DNA of 64,000 bases from Lancefieldella parvula DSM 20469 (lineage in GTDB: Bacteria; Actinomycetota; Coriobacteriia; Coriobacteriales; Atopobiaceae): assembly GCF_000024225.1 (NCBI RefSeq), contig NC_013203.1, positions 1,240,001 to 1,304,000 on the forward strand, written 5' to 3'. Position numbers and translations under genes: made by a program. Each line of letters begins with the position of its first letter. Position 1 is the stretch's first letter. Of the stretch, positions 1 to 6,779 are shown one piece after another. Under the pieces are notes generated by a model, which saw only the letters and a program-made list of their open reading frames with translations, ran no database searches and was not told the origin of the DNA.

Positions 1-328
1 CGACAGCAGCCCTCTCGGCTGCCTCACGCTCCTCTTTTAGGCGAGCACGACGCTCAGCAAAGGTTTCCTGGTGATCAGTATCCTCGCGATCAGCATCAGA
101 TGCAGCATTTTTTAACTGCTCGGAGCGCTTGGGCTTCTCGTGAAGTGCATCCGCTGCAGGATCAAGTAAGTCCGCACGGACAACTTTATTAAAGCCCTCT
201 TGAGCATTCTGGAACTGCCTTAAAGCACGGCCAAGCGTGCGACCCATACCAGGTAATTTATCAGGACCAAATACTAAAAATGCAAAGAGCAAAATTAGTA
301 CGAGCTCCGTTTCTCCAATGCCAAACAC
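1..328 (-). CDS. Twin-arginine translocase subunit, TatA/TatB family (C-terminus beyond window)
   Basis: The 109 visible residues begin with a short N-terminus, one membrane helix rich in Leu/Phe and an FGPDKLP hinge. An amphipathic helix (GMGRTLGRALRQFQNA) and a charged Asp/Glu/Arg/Lys-rich tail follow, which is the TatA/TatB plan for moving folded proteins across the membrane. I place the start at a GTG (326-328) because AGAAAGG lies 8 bases upstream; the in-frame TTG two codons earlier is too close to it. The acidic residue just before the helix and the FGP hinge are compatible with either TatA or TatB. No TatC gene is in view. It is the last gene of a probable operon with the STAS and TPR genes. 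Confidence 0.85.
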   Translation of the reverse strand, partial: MFGIGETELVLILLFAFLVFGPDKLPGMGRTLGRALRQFQNAQEGFNKVVRADLLDPAADALHEKPKRSEQLKNAASDADREDTDHQETFAERRARLKEEREAAERAAV

Positions 329-403
329 AAGCAATACCTTTCTGGAACAAACATAAACAAGCTCTTTGAACAGTTGCATCAAAGAGCTTGCAAGTTACCA
401 AAC

Positions 404-715
404 CTACTTGCGAACGTTAAGGTCTTTATCAACCCCAAGAAGCGTAAAGACACGTTCCACGTTTTTCTGAGGATTTGCAACAACAAGCACAGAACCACTC
501 TCTTGTGCTCGATGTGCAGCACCTACTAAAACGCCAATGCCCGTTGAATCAATATAAGCTACCTCAGTAAAATCAGCTTCAACTTCTTTTGCTCCATCGG
601 CGAGCGCAGTATCCAAAGCATCACGAAGCTCGGAGGCATTTGATACGTCTACCTCGCCCTCAATGCAAATAATGGCCTTTGTATCTATAATTTCAGAGCT
701 TATTTCTAGTGCCAT
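404..715 (-). CDS. STAS-domain protein, anti-sigma factor antagonist type
   Basis: This 103-residue protein is a single STAS domain (SpoIIAA/RsbV family). The loop IDSTGIGVL near residue 55 carries the Ser that partner kinases phosphorylate in this family. Known members bind or release an anti-sigma serine kinase and so control an alternative sigma factor or a signalling complex. AAGGAGGAG precedes the ATG. It lies between a TPR membrane protein (9 bases upstream) and a TatA/B gene. No RsbW-like kinase, sigma factor or PP2C phosphatase is visible nearby, so its partner is unknown. Fold call firm; pathway inferred. Confidence 0.85.
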   Translation of the reverse strand: MALEISSEIIDTKAIICIEGEVDVSNASELRDALDTALADGAKEVEADFTEVAYIDSTGIGVLVGAAHRAQESGSVLVVANPQKNVERVFTLLGVDKDLNVRK

Positions 716-724
716 AACTCCTCC

Positions 725-1501
725 TTACTTAGTATTATTTGAAGAGGTAGAGGTGTTCCCGTTCAATGCATCAAGAATTTTCTGTGCATTATCCCTTACA
801 CCGGCACTATTATCAGAATCCTTTTCAATTGCTTTCTGCAGTGCCTCTTTTGCAAGATCTACTTGATCAGTAACACGATACATCATTCCCAAATTAAGCC
901 AACCTTTAGCATAGTCTGGAGAACGATCTGTTACTGCCTTAAGTGTATCGATAGCACCTGTTTGATCACCTGCATAGAACTGAGCAATAGCTCTATCAAC
1001 ACGAACCTCATCAGAATCATTTGAAGCAAGATAGGTATTGTACTCAGCAATTGCTTTGTTAATCAGTTGCAAAGACTGCTTCTGAACAGAGTCATCTTGA
1101 GAAGAGCTCTTAAGTGCCATTCCCCATCCTAAATAAGTACGAGCCAAATCAAGATGTGCTGGAAGATTATCTGGATTTGACTGAATAGCAGATTCTTTTT
1201 CTTCTGCCTGCTTCTGATACACCTGGTTAATTGTCTCAGGAGAACGCTGCTGAGTCTGATTCCTCTTTTGTGAATTAGAGAAAATATTTGCCAGTGAAGG
1301 CAGCATCATAGAAATAGCAATAAAGAGCGAGAATACTCCAATGGCAATCTTCATACCTGTAGAAGGGCCTGGTTTTTTAGAAGTCTCATCAGACTTACGA
1401 TCCTTTGCCTTCTTTTTTGCTGTCTGGTTAGCCATGGCAACCAGCTCTTTTTCAGCCTTCTGTTCTGGTGTAAGTTCTGGCTTTGAAGTATTAGTTGGCA
1501 T
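725..1501 (-). CDS. Membrane-anchored tetratricopeptide-repeat protein
   Basis: The 258 residues comprise a charged Lys/Glu-rich cytoplasmic N-terminus (1-49), one membrane helix (about 51-71), a Gln/Ser-rich linker and TPR-like helical repeats (about 100-245). Repeat motifs include LDLARTYLGWG, and GWLNLGMMYRVTDQVDLAKEAL is a clear TPR. TPR domains are protein-protein scaffolds; here the domain would lie outside the membrane. A Ser/Asn/Thr tail ends the protein. It is the first gene of the group with the STAS and TatA/B genes. The ribosome binding site is weak (TTGGA). Specific function unknown. Confidence 0.8.
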   Translation of the reverse strand: MPTNTSKPELTPEQKAEKELVAMANQTAKKKAKDRKSDETSKKPGPSTGMKIAIGVFSLFIAISMMLPSLANIFSNSQKRNQTQQRSPETINQVYQKQAEEKESAIQSNPDNLPAHLDLARTYLGWGMALKSSSQDDSVQKQSLQLINKAIAEYNTYLASNDSDEVRVDRAIAQFYAGDQTGAIDTLKAVTDRSPDYAKGWLNLGMMYRVTDQVDLAKEALQKAIEKDSDNSAGVRDNAQKILDALNGNTSTSSNNTK

Positions 1502-1589
1502 TTAATATCCAATCGCTTTTTCTAAACATAACTAATCAAGATACGGCAGAATGGATCTACTTTCAAAGTAAATATCAAAGTTACACAAG

Positions 1590-2981
1590 CTATCCCCAGA
1601 CGCTCTGACCACGATCAACTTTTGCTAGTCGAGCACTCACCTGTTTAACAGCAACAATAAAGACATCAAGCGCTGCATCAAGCTCTTCCAATGTTGGATA
1701 ACTTGGAGCAATTCTGATATTAGTGTCAAAGGGATCCTTGCCACTTGGCCACGTAGCGCCTGCAGGCGTCATGGTAACGCCCAGCTCATGTGCGCGAGAA
1801 ACAATTGCGCGCGCAGAACCAACAGGACCATCAAACGAAACAAAATAGCCACCCTTGGGATGGGACCAGGTTGCAACATCCAAATCTCCCAAACCCTCCT
1901 GCAATTTTCGTTCTACCAACTCAAAACGTGGTCGAAGCAGTTCGGCATGCTTTTGCATGTGAACTTCAATGCCTTGAGCATCTTTGAGAAAACGTACATG
2001 CGCCAGCTGAGAGATCTTCTCGGGAGAAACACGAGCAACCTTGAAAGCGCTCTGAATTTCTTTAATGTCCGCAGGACTTGCGGCAACCCATGCCATGCCT
2101 GAGCTTGGGAAGGTTACCTTTGCCGTTGAGGCAAAAGCAATAACCAGGTTCTTTTGAGCATCGCCTGCAGCAACCTCTGCAAGTGCATCAAAGATATTGA
2201 GGAGCTGAGGAGCCTCGGATTCTGGTACAAAGGCGTGAATTGCGTAGGCGTTATCCCAGAAGATTCTAAAGTCAGGAGCTGCAGGTTTGAGGTTTGCAAA
2301 CGCACGGACAACCTCATCTGAATAGGTGATACCAGTAGGGTTAGCAAAACGCGGTACGCACCAAATTCCCTTAACAGAGCTGTCGTTCTCAACAAGCTCT
2401 CTGACCACGTCCATGTTTGGACCATCTTTGGTCATAGGTACGGCAACGTTTTTAAATCCGTAATGTTGTGTAATAGCAAAATGACGGTCATAGCCGGGAG
2501 CAGGGCAAAGGAACTTGAGTGTAGTGCCCTGAGCTTTTGCAGCCGCCATCTGCTCTGCCCAAGAAGGCTGACCAGCAAGACCGTGGGTTACGGCATGAGA
2601 AATAATGTCGTGCATAAGGTTAAGGCTAGAAGAGCCATTTACAATGACCTGATCAGCAGGTACCCCTGTGAGCTCTGCAGCGAAGGCTCGCGCAGAAGGA
2701 AGGCCCCAGGGATCTCCGTAGTTGTCTGCAAAAGAGCCGTCGTCAGTTAAGTCAGAAGCAGAATTCAGCTCGTCGAGCATAGGCTTAGACAACGCAGTTT
2801 GCGCAGGACTTGGCTTTCCACGTGCCATATCAAGCTTGAGGTTTTTCTCGCCAAGTGCACGAGCTTGTTGTCCAATAAGCTCAAGAGCCTGGTTAAGCTC
2901 AGCATCGCTCATCTTCTGATAAGCGTTTTGCTTAGAGGTTGACTTTGGCTGGAACAGATCGCGAGAAACTAGCTCAAACAT
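1590..2981 (-). CDS. PLP-dependent aspartate aminotransferase (C. glutamicum-type, subgroup Ic)
   Basis: The protein has 463 residues and matches the fold type I aminotransferases typified by Corynebacterium glutamicum AspT (Pfam Asp_aminotransf). Visible motifs are NYGDPWGLPSARAF, CPAPGYDRH, the NPTG turn, WDNAYAIH, and STAKVTFPSSG, which holds the likely Schiff-base lysine. It should interconvert aspartate plus 2-oxoglutarate with oxaloacetate plus glutamate. I start at the ATG at 2979-2981, five bases after AAGGGGAG; the reading frame stays open upstream but that stretch lacks a ribosome binding site. It is divergent from the small gene at 3054. Substrate specificity is inferred from the family. 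Confidence 0.85.
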   Translation of the reverse strand: MFELVSRDLFQPKSTSKQNAYQKMSDAELNQALELIGQQARALGEKNLKLDMARGKPSPAQTALSKPMLDELNSASDLTDDGSFADNYGDPWGLPSARAFAAELTGVPADQVIVNGSSSLNLMHDIISHAVTHGLAGQPSWAEQMAAAKAQGTTLKFLCPAPGYDRHFAITQHYGFKNVAVPMTKDGPNMDVVRELVENDSSVKGIWCVPRFANPTGITYSDEVVRAFANLKPAAPDFRIFWDNAYAIHAFVPESEAPQLLNIFDALAEVAAGDAQKNLVIAFASTAKVTFPSSGMAWVAASPADIKEIQSAFKVARVSPEKISQLAHVRFLKDAQGIEVHMQKHAELLRPRFELVERKLQEGLGDLDVATWSHPKGGYFVSFDGPVGSARAIVSRAHELGVTMTPAGATWPSGKDPFDTNIRIAPSYPTLEELDAALDVFIVAVKQVSARLAKVDRGQSVWG

Positions 2982-3053
2982 GACACTCCCCTTTTTGGTC
3001 TCTGCGTGATACAAAGTATAGGTGATTTGAAAATCGACGCGACAAGGAGAATC

Positions 3054-3323
3054 ATGGCAAATTCTGCACAGCCTGGCATGCGCTCGGAGGCATATGGCGA
3101 GCTTCAGCACCTTGTTGATAATCTTTATAAGCGCAAACCTTCGGGCACAGTCACTAAGGTTGACGTGCTGATTCAAGCTGAAGTAGACGATCTTGAAGAA
3201 GATTTGCAAGAAGTTATTGAGCTGATTCCGTCGGGTACATATGTCCGTGCCCGCCTCTGCGATCAGATTAACTCAATTGTTACAGCGCACGGTTGGGGCT
3301 TTACCTACGGCACTGTTGAGTAG
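3054..3323 (+). CDS. Small conserved-looking protein of unknown function
   Basis: This 89-residue soluble acidic protein begins MANSAQPGMRSEAYGELQ, four bases after AAGGAG. A central acidic helical stretch (VDDLEEDLQEVIELIPSG) is followed by a C-terminus rich in aromatic and small residues (AHGWGFTYGTVE). No signal peptide, membrane segment or metal-binding motif is seen. The good ribosome binding site and normal composition argue for a real gene. It diverges from the aminotransferase across 72 bases that must carry both promoters. I do not recognise a family. Confidence 0.7.
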   Translation: MANSAQPGMRSEAYGELQHLVDNLYKRKPSGTVTKVDVLIQAEVDDLEEDLQEVIELIPSGTYVRARLCDQINSIVTAHGWGFTYGTVE

Positions 3324-3399
3324 CCATAGCTTATCAATTATAAAAGTAATAAAATTACATATATAAGGCGGTCTTTTTCTAACAAGTTGGAGGCTCGTC

Positions 3400-3684
3400 A
3401 TGTATGACTCTTGGAAAGATTTTTTCATTAGCATCTTTAATAGAGGTATATTTTTTGATGCTTCTACTCCAATAGTTTATCTTATTAATAAGATAGTTAA
3501 TATTTGTTTACTTCTTATATGGCTATTCACCATTGTCTTGATGTGTCTCTCTCCTGCAGGTCAGGATGTCTCAATAGGCGGAGTGAACATTCTACGCGCC
3601 AGTTTTTTAATAACTTCTGCGTATTATTTTGTGGGGTTCTGCATTTTAACAATCAAGAATAGAAAGAGTCGCACGTCTCATTAG
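3400..3684 (+). CDS. Small two-helix membrane protein, unknown function
   Basis: This 94-residue protein has two strongly hydrophobic segments, near residues 26-48 (YLINKIVNICLLLIWLFTIV) and 64-85, a short polar loop between them and a basic tail (KNRKSRTSH). GGAGG lies 7 bases upstream of the ATG. It is more AT-rich than its neighbours. It converges on nhaA, with only two bases between the stop codons. No family is recognised; a small integral membrane protein is all that can be supported. Confidence 0.65.
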   Translation: MYDSWKDFFISIFNRGIFFDASTPIVYLINKIVNICLLLIWLFTIVLMCLSPAGQDVSIGGVNILRASFLITSAYYFVGFCILTIKNRKSRTSH

Positions 3685-3686
3685 AT

Positions 3687-5063
3687 TTATTCTTGTACGA
3701 CATCTTCCCTCAAGCTGTTCTTCTTTTGGTGTTTATAAAACTCTGTGATGTGCACAAATAGTAGACCCAAGATTGCAGAAGCAAACGATGCGGCGAGAAC
3801 AGCCACTTTAGCTGCAAGAATCTCCCCTGCATCTGGGAATGCAAGATTAGAGATAAGAATTGACATGGTAAAGCCAAGGCCACCCATAAGGCCAACGGCT
3901 GTAATCTGAACCCAATCAACTTTTGCAGGAAGTTTGCAAACCTTACATTTGACCAGCAGGAACGTTACAAAAATGATTCCTAGTGGCTTTCCAAGAACAG
4001 CACCAAAGAACACGCCGTGTGCAATAGTACTGCTCAACAGAGCACCAAAATCTGCTCCTACCAGCGTAATCTGTGCGTTTACAAACGCAAAGATAGGCAG
4101 AACAATAAAGTTAACAAAGACAGAAATATAATGCTCAACGCGCTGAAGCGGTGGAGTTACATGATGCATGACATGCTCAATTGAGTTGGCACCATGTGTA
4201 AAGTCGTGCTGGCCCAAAACGTGATGCTCATCATCATAATGATCATCCAGCTCACGAGCGCGCCTTGAAAGCCAGCTTCCTAACTTACTCAAGCGAACAT
4301 CAGAGTGAGATGGCAAGAAGAAGGCAAGAAGGACACCTGCAAGAGTGGCGTGAATTCCCGAGTGATACATGCAAACCCAAAGAACCAAACCTACAAGCAG
4401 GTACGGACCGGAAGAATAAATCTTTAGACGATTCATTCCCCACAAAATAACAAGTACACCAAGAGAAGCCGCTAACCAGGCAATATTTGGTGTCTGACCA
4501 TAAAAGAGCGCGATAACCACAATTGCTAGGATATCGTCAGCAATAGCAAGTGTCTGGAAGAAAACCTTGGTCTGGGGACTGATTCTGTTTCCTAAAAGTG
4601 ACATAACACCAAGCGCAAAGGCAATATCAGTTGCAATTGGTGTTGCCCATCCATGAGGAGCAGTGCTTGCATTAAGCACCAAATAAATAAGGGCAGGAAC
4701 TGCAACGCCACCAACAGCAGCAAGCATAGGAAGCATTGCCTGTCTTGGCTTTCTGAGCTGACCAACAGTTACTTCATACTTGAGCTCAATACCCACCAAC
4801 AAGAAGAAGATTGCCATAAGAAAATCATTCACAAAAGTCTCTAGCGCCATGTGAGCATGGATTATTCCAAGCGAGAAACTCATTTGAACTTCTAGAATTT
4901 CTCGAACCACCTCATGAGCGGGAGAGTTGGCAACTACAAGTGCAATAAGCGCTGCAAGCACCATAACTGCTGCCGCAATAGTGCTGTTAGAAGTAATTTT
5001 CTTTAGAGAAGAGCGTTGACCAATTCTTCTAACTACAGCGGGCTCTCTATAAATACTAGACAT
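3687..5063 (-). CDS. nhaA: Na+/H+ antiporter NhaA
   Basis: The 458 residues span about 11-12 hydrophobic segments with NhaA signatures: LLVGIELKYE, PIATDIAFALGV and LAIADDILAIVVIALFY. The paired Asp of the last motif and the Asp of ATDIAF correspond to the residues that bind Na+ and H+ in E. coli NhaA. The protein uses inward H+ movement to expel Na+, supporting pH and salt homeostasis. Unusual is a cytoplasmic loop rich in His/Asp (DDHYDDEHHVLGQHDFTHG), which could sense pH or metal; this is inference. It has its own upstream region, divergent from degV. Confidence 0.92.
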   Translation of the reverse strand: MSSIYREPAVVRRIGQRSSLKKITSNSTIAAAVMVLAALIALVVANSPAHEVVREILEVQMSFSLGIIHAHMALETFVNDFLMAIFFLLVGIELKYEVTVGQLRKPRQAMLPMLAAVGGVAVPALIYLVLNASTAPHGWATPIATDIAFALGVMSLLGNRISPQTKVFFQTLAIADDILAIVVIALFYGQTPNIAWLAASLGVLVILWGMNRLKIYSSGPYLLVGLVLWVCMYHSGIHATLAGVLLAFFLPSHSDVRLSKLGSWLSRRARELDDHYDDEHHVLGQHDFTHGANSIEHVMHHVTPPLQRVEHYISVFVNFIVLPIFAFVNAQITLVGADFGALLSSTIAHGVFFGAVLGKPLGIIFVTFLLVKCKVCKLPAKVDWVQITAVGLMGGLGFTMSILISNLAFPDAGEILAAKVAVLAASFASAILGLLFVHITEFYKHQKKNSLREDVVQE

Positions 5064-5169
5064 TATCTGCCGTTCTCTCTTGGTGTCTAAAAGGTATTAA
5101 GTATCAAGCTATAAAAGTTTTTCTTAAGTTATATTCCTAGTGTACCGTCTACCTACTGTTAAGAGCAAC

Positions 5170-5199
5170 TTGTCATATCTCAGAAAAACGGGGTATATC
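5170..5199 (+). promoter_or_regulatory. Candidate promoter of the first degV gene
   Basis: TTGTCA (5170-5175) and TATATC (5194-5199) are separated by 18 bases, a plausible sigma-A type promoter in the AT-rich gap between nhaA and degV. The call rests on sequence similarity alone. Confidence 0.35.
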
Positions 5200-5268
5200 T
5201 CTATGTAGAATATAAGTAATAGAAAGTCAACGTTTAACTACTTATAGCACATATATTTGGAGCAGATA

Positions 5269-6126
5269 ATGGACACTAAGCGAATTGCTATCATCACAGA
5301 CTCAGGAACTAACGTCCCACCTGATTTTGTTGCTGAGCACAATATTCGTATCACCCCACTTCGCATTAATTATTCTGACGGCTCTTCTTATGAGTCTGGC
5401 GTTACCATCACACCAGCAGAGCTTGTTGCTCGCTTTAAAGAAGAGGTTCCAAAGACTTCACTTCCTTCTCCAGAAGGTATTAAAGCGGCCTTTGATACTG
5501 CTAAAACAGAGGGGTACGAGGGTGCCATTTACATTGCAATCTCCTCTGGACTTTCCGCTACCTGCGATACTGCTCGTATGATTGCAGAATCCATTACAGA
5601 CTTCCCTATTTATGTTGTTGATACCAAAAACATTGGTATTGCTTCCGGCCTTATTGTTATTGAAGCTCAGCGCCTCATTGATCAAGGTCTTTCTCTTGAA
5701 GAGATTGGCCCCAAACTTGATCGAGATTCTCTTAACACACGCGTATACTTCTCCGTTCCAAGCCTTGAGTATCTACGTAAAGGTGGCCGCATTTCTGAAG
5801 CAATCTATCGTATTGGTTCCATGTTGAATATAAAGCCAGTTCTTACCTGCGATGAGAACGGTAAGTACACCATTGCAAAGAAGACTCGTGGTTGGCAAAA
5901 GTCTCTTGCAGGGCAGATTGCTTTAGGATCAGCTTTTGCTCAGCAATTTGACCACGTTCATGTGGGAATTTGCTGCTCTGCTCCTAATATCATTTACTCC
6001 GAAATGGAAGCCATGATTAAAGAGGCTATTCCTAATGTCACCGACTTTAGATATGTCGAGGCTGGCTCGGACCTTGTTGTCCATACTGGACCAGGTCTTG
6101 TTGGCTATGCCGTATTTGGCTACTAA
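5269..6126 (+). CDS. DegV-family fatty-acid-binding protein
   Basis: The 285 residues contain the DegV hallmarks: the N-terminal TDSGTNVP loop, AISSGLSATCD, YVVDTKNIG, LRKGGRISEA and a C-terminal HTGPGLVG. Family members bind a fatty acid. In Firmicutes they act as FakB, delivering the acyl chain to the kinase FakA for phosphorylation and use in phospholipids. GGAG lies 6 bases before the ATG at 5269; a TTG four codons upstream is less likely. No FakA gene is visible. A second DegV gene at 29863 shares the plan, so two paralogues may have different chain preferences. A strong terminator follows. Confidence 0.88.
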   Translation: MDTKRIAIITDSGTNVPPDFVAEHNIRITPLRINYSDGSSYESGVTITPAELVARFKEEVPKTSLPSPEGIKAAFDTAKTEGYEGAIYIAISSGLSATCDTARMIAESITDFPIYVVDTKNIGIASGLIVIEAQRLIDQGLSLEEIGPKLDRDSLNTRVYFSVPSLEYLRKGGRISEAIYRIGSMLNIKPVLTCDENGKYTIAKKTRGWQKSLAGQIALGSAFAQQFDHVHVGICCSAPNIIYSEMEAMIKEAIPNVTDFRYVEAGSDLVVHTGPGLVGYAVFGY

Positions 6127-6151
6127 AGATTGCATACCTCATGTAACTAAG

Positions 6152-6180
6152 AACAGCCGCCCGCTTAGGCGGCTGTTTTC
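6152..6180 (+). terminator. Rho-independent terminator after degV
   Basis: A perfect 10-base-pair GC-rich stem (6152-6161 with 6168-6177) closes a six-base loop and runs into a short T tract, 25 bases past the degV stop. Confidence 0.9.
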
Positions 6181-6197
6181 TTGTAGAAAGTACATAT

Positions 6198-6217
6198 GGC
6201 GAGAAGGGTTTCTCGCC
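6198..6217. repeat. Inverted pair of the GGCGAGAA motif
   Basis: GGCGAGAA (6198-6205), a four-base spacer and TTCTCGCC (6210-6217) form a perfect 8-base-pair stem in the 100-base gap between the convergent degV and rnhA genes. The right arm extends to the full 9-mer TTTCTCGCC. There is no T tract, so it is a poor terminator. It is one of two places in the window where the dispersed motif is arranged head to head. Confidence 0.8.
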
Positions 6218-6232
6218 CCCATGCATCTGGAG

Positions 6233-6745
6233 TTACAGTAATGACTGATCTGCGAAGAAACCCTGATCGTCAAGAAGATTGGAGCCATCAGCAGCTTCAG
6301 TTGCCAGCTGATCACAGCGCTCGTTAAGCGGATGGCCTGCGTGGCCTTTGACCCACTTGAAGCTTACCTCGTGATCTTCCATGGCAGCAAGCAGACGCTT
6401 CCAAAGGTCTACATTTTTGACGGGCTCTTTAGATGCTGTTTTCCAGCCTTTTCTAACCCATCCCGAGACCCATTTTTGATTAAAAGCATCAACTACATAT
6501 TTTGAGTCTGAATAAAGCTCTACTTGACAAGGACGTTTGAGCGCTTCAAGAGCAACAATTACGCCAAGAAGTTCCATGCGATTATTTGTAGTAGTTTTAT
6601 AACCTTGACTAAACTCTTTTGTATGCTGTTGTCCAGAGGGATCGGTATACAAAAGCACTGCCCCGTAGCCACCAGGCCCAGGATTTCCTCTAGATGCACC
6701 GTCTGTATAGACTGTGACGTGCATATATGAGGTTGCTGCCTCCAT
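6233..6745 (-). CDS. rnhA: Ribonuclease HI
   Basis: The 170 residues carry the RNase H catalytic carboxylates: Asp in [15 protein letters not shown], Glu in NNRMELLGV, Asp in [10 protein letters not shown] and Asp in [12 protein letters not shown], plus the basic segment [16 protein letters not shown] that grips the hybrid. It cuts the RNA strand of RNA-DNA hybrids, including R-loops and primers. AGAGGAG lies 7-8 bases upstream of the ATG. It follows polA by 34 bases on the same strand, a sensible pairing because Pol I fills the gaps that primer removal leaves. Full length for the family. Confidence 0.95.
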   Translation of the reverse strand: MEAATSYMHVTVYTDGASRGNPGPGGYGAVLLYTDPSGQQHTKEFSQGYKTTTNNRMELLGVIVALEALKRPCQVELYSDSKYVVDAFNQKWVSGWVRKGWKTASKEPVKNVDLWKRLLAAMEDHEVSFKWVKGHAGHPLNERCDQLATEAADGSNLLDDQGFFADQSLL

Positions 6746-6779
6746 ATCAAATCTCCTCTAAAACGTGTCCTATACGTAC

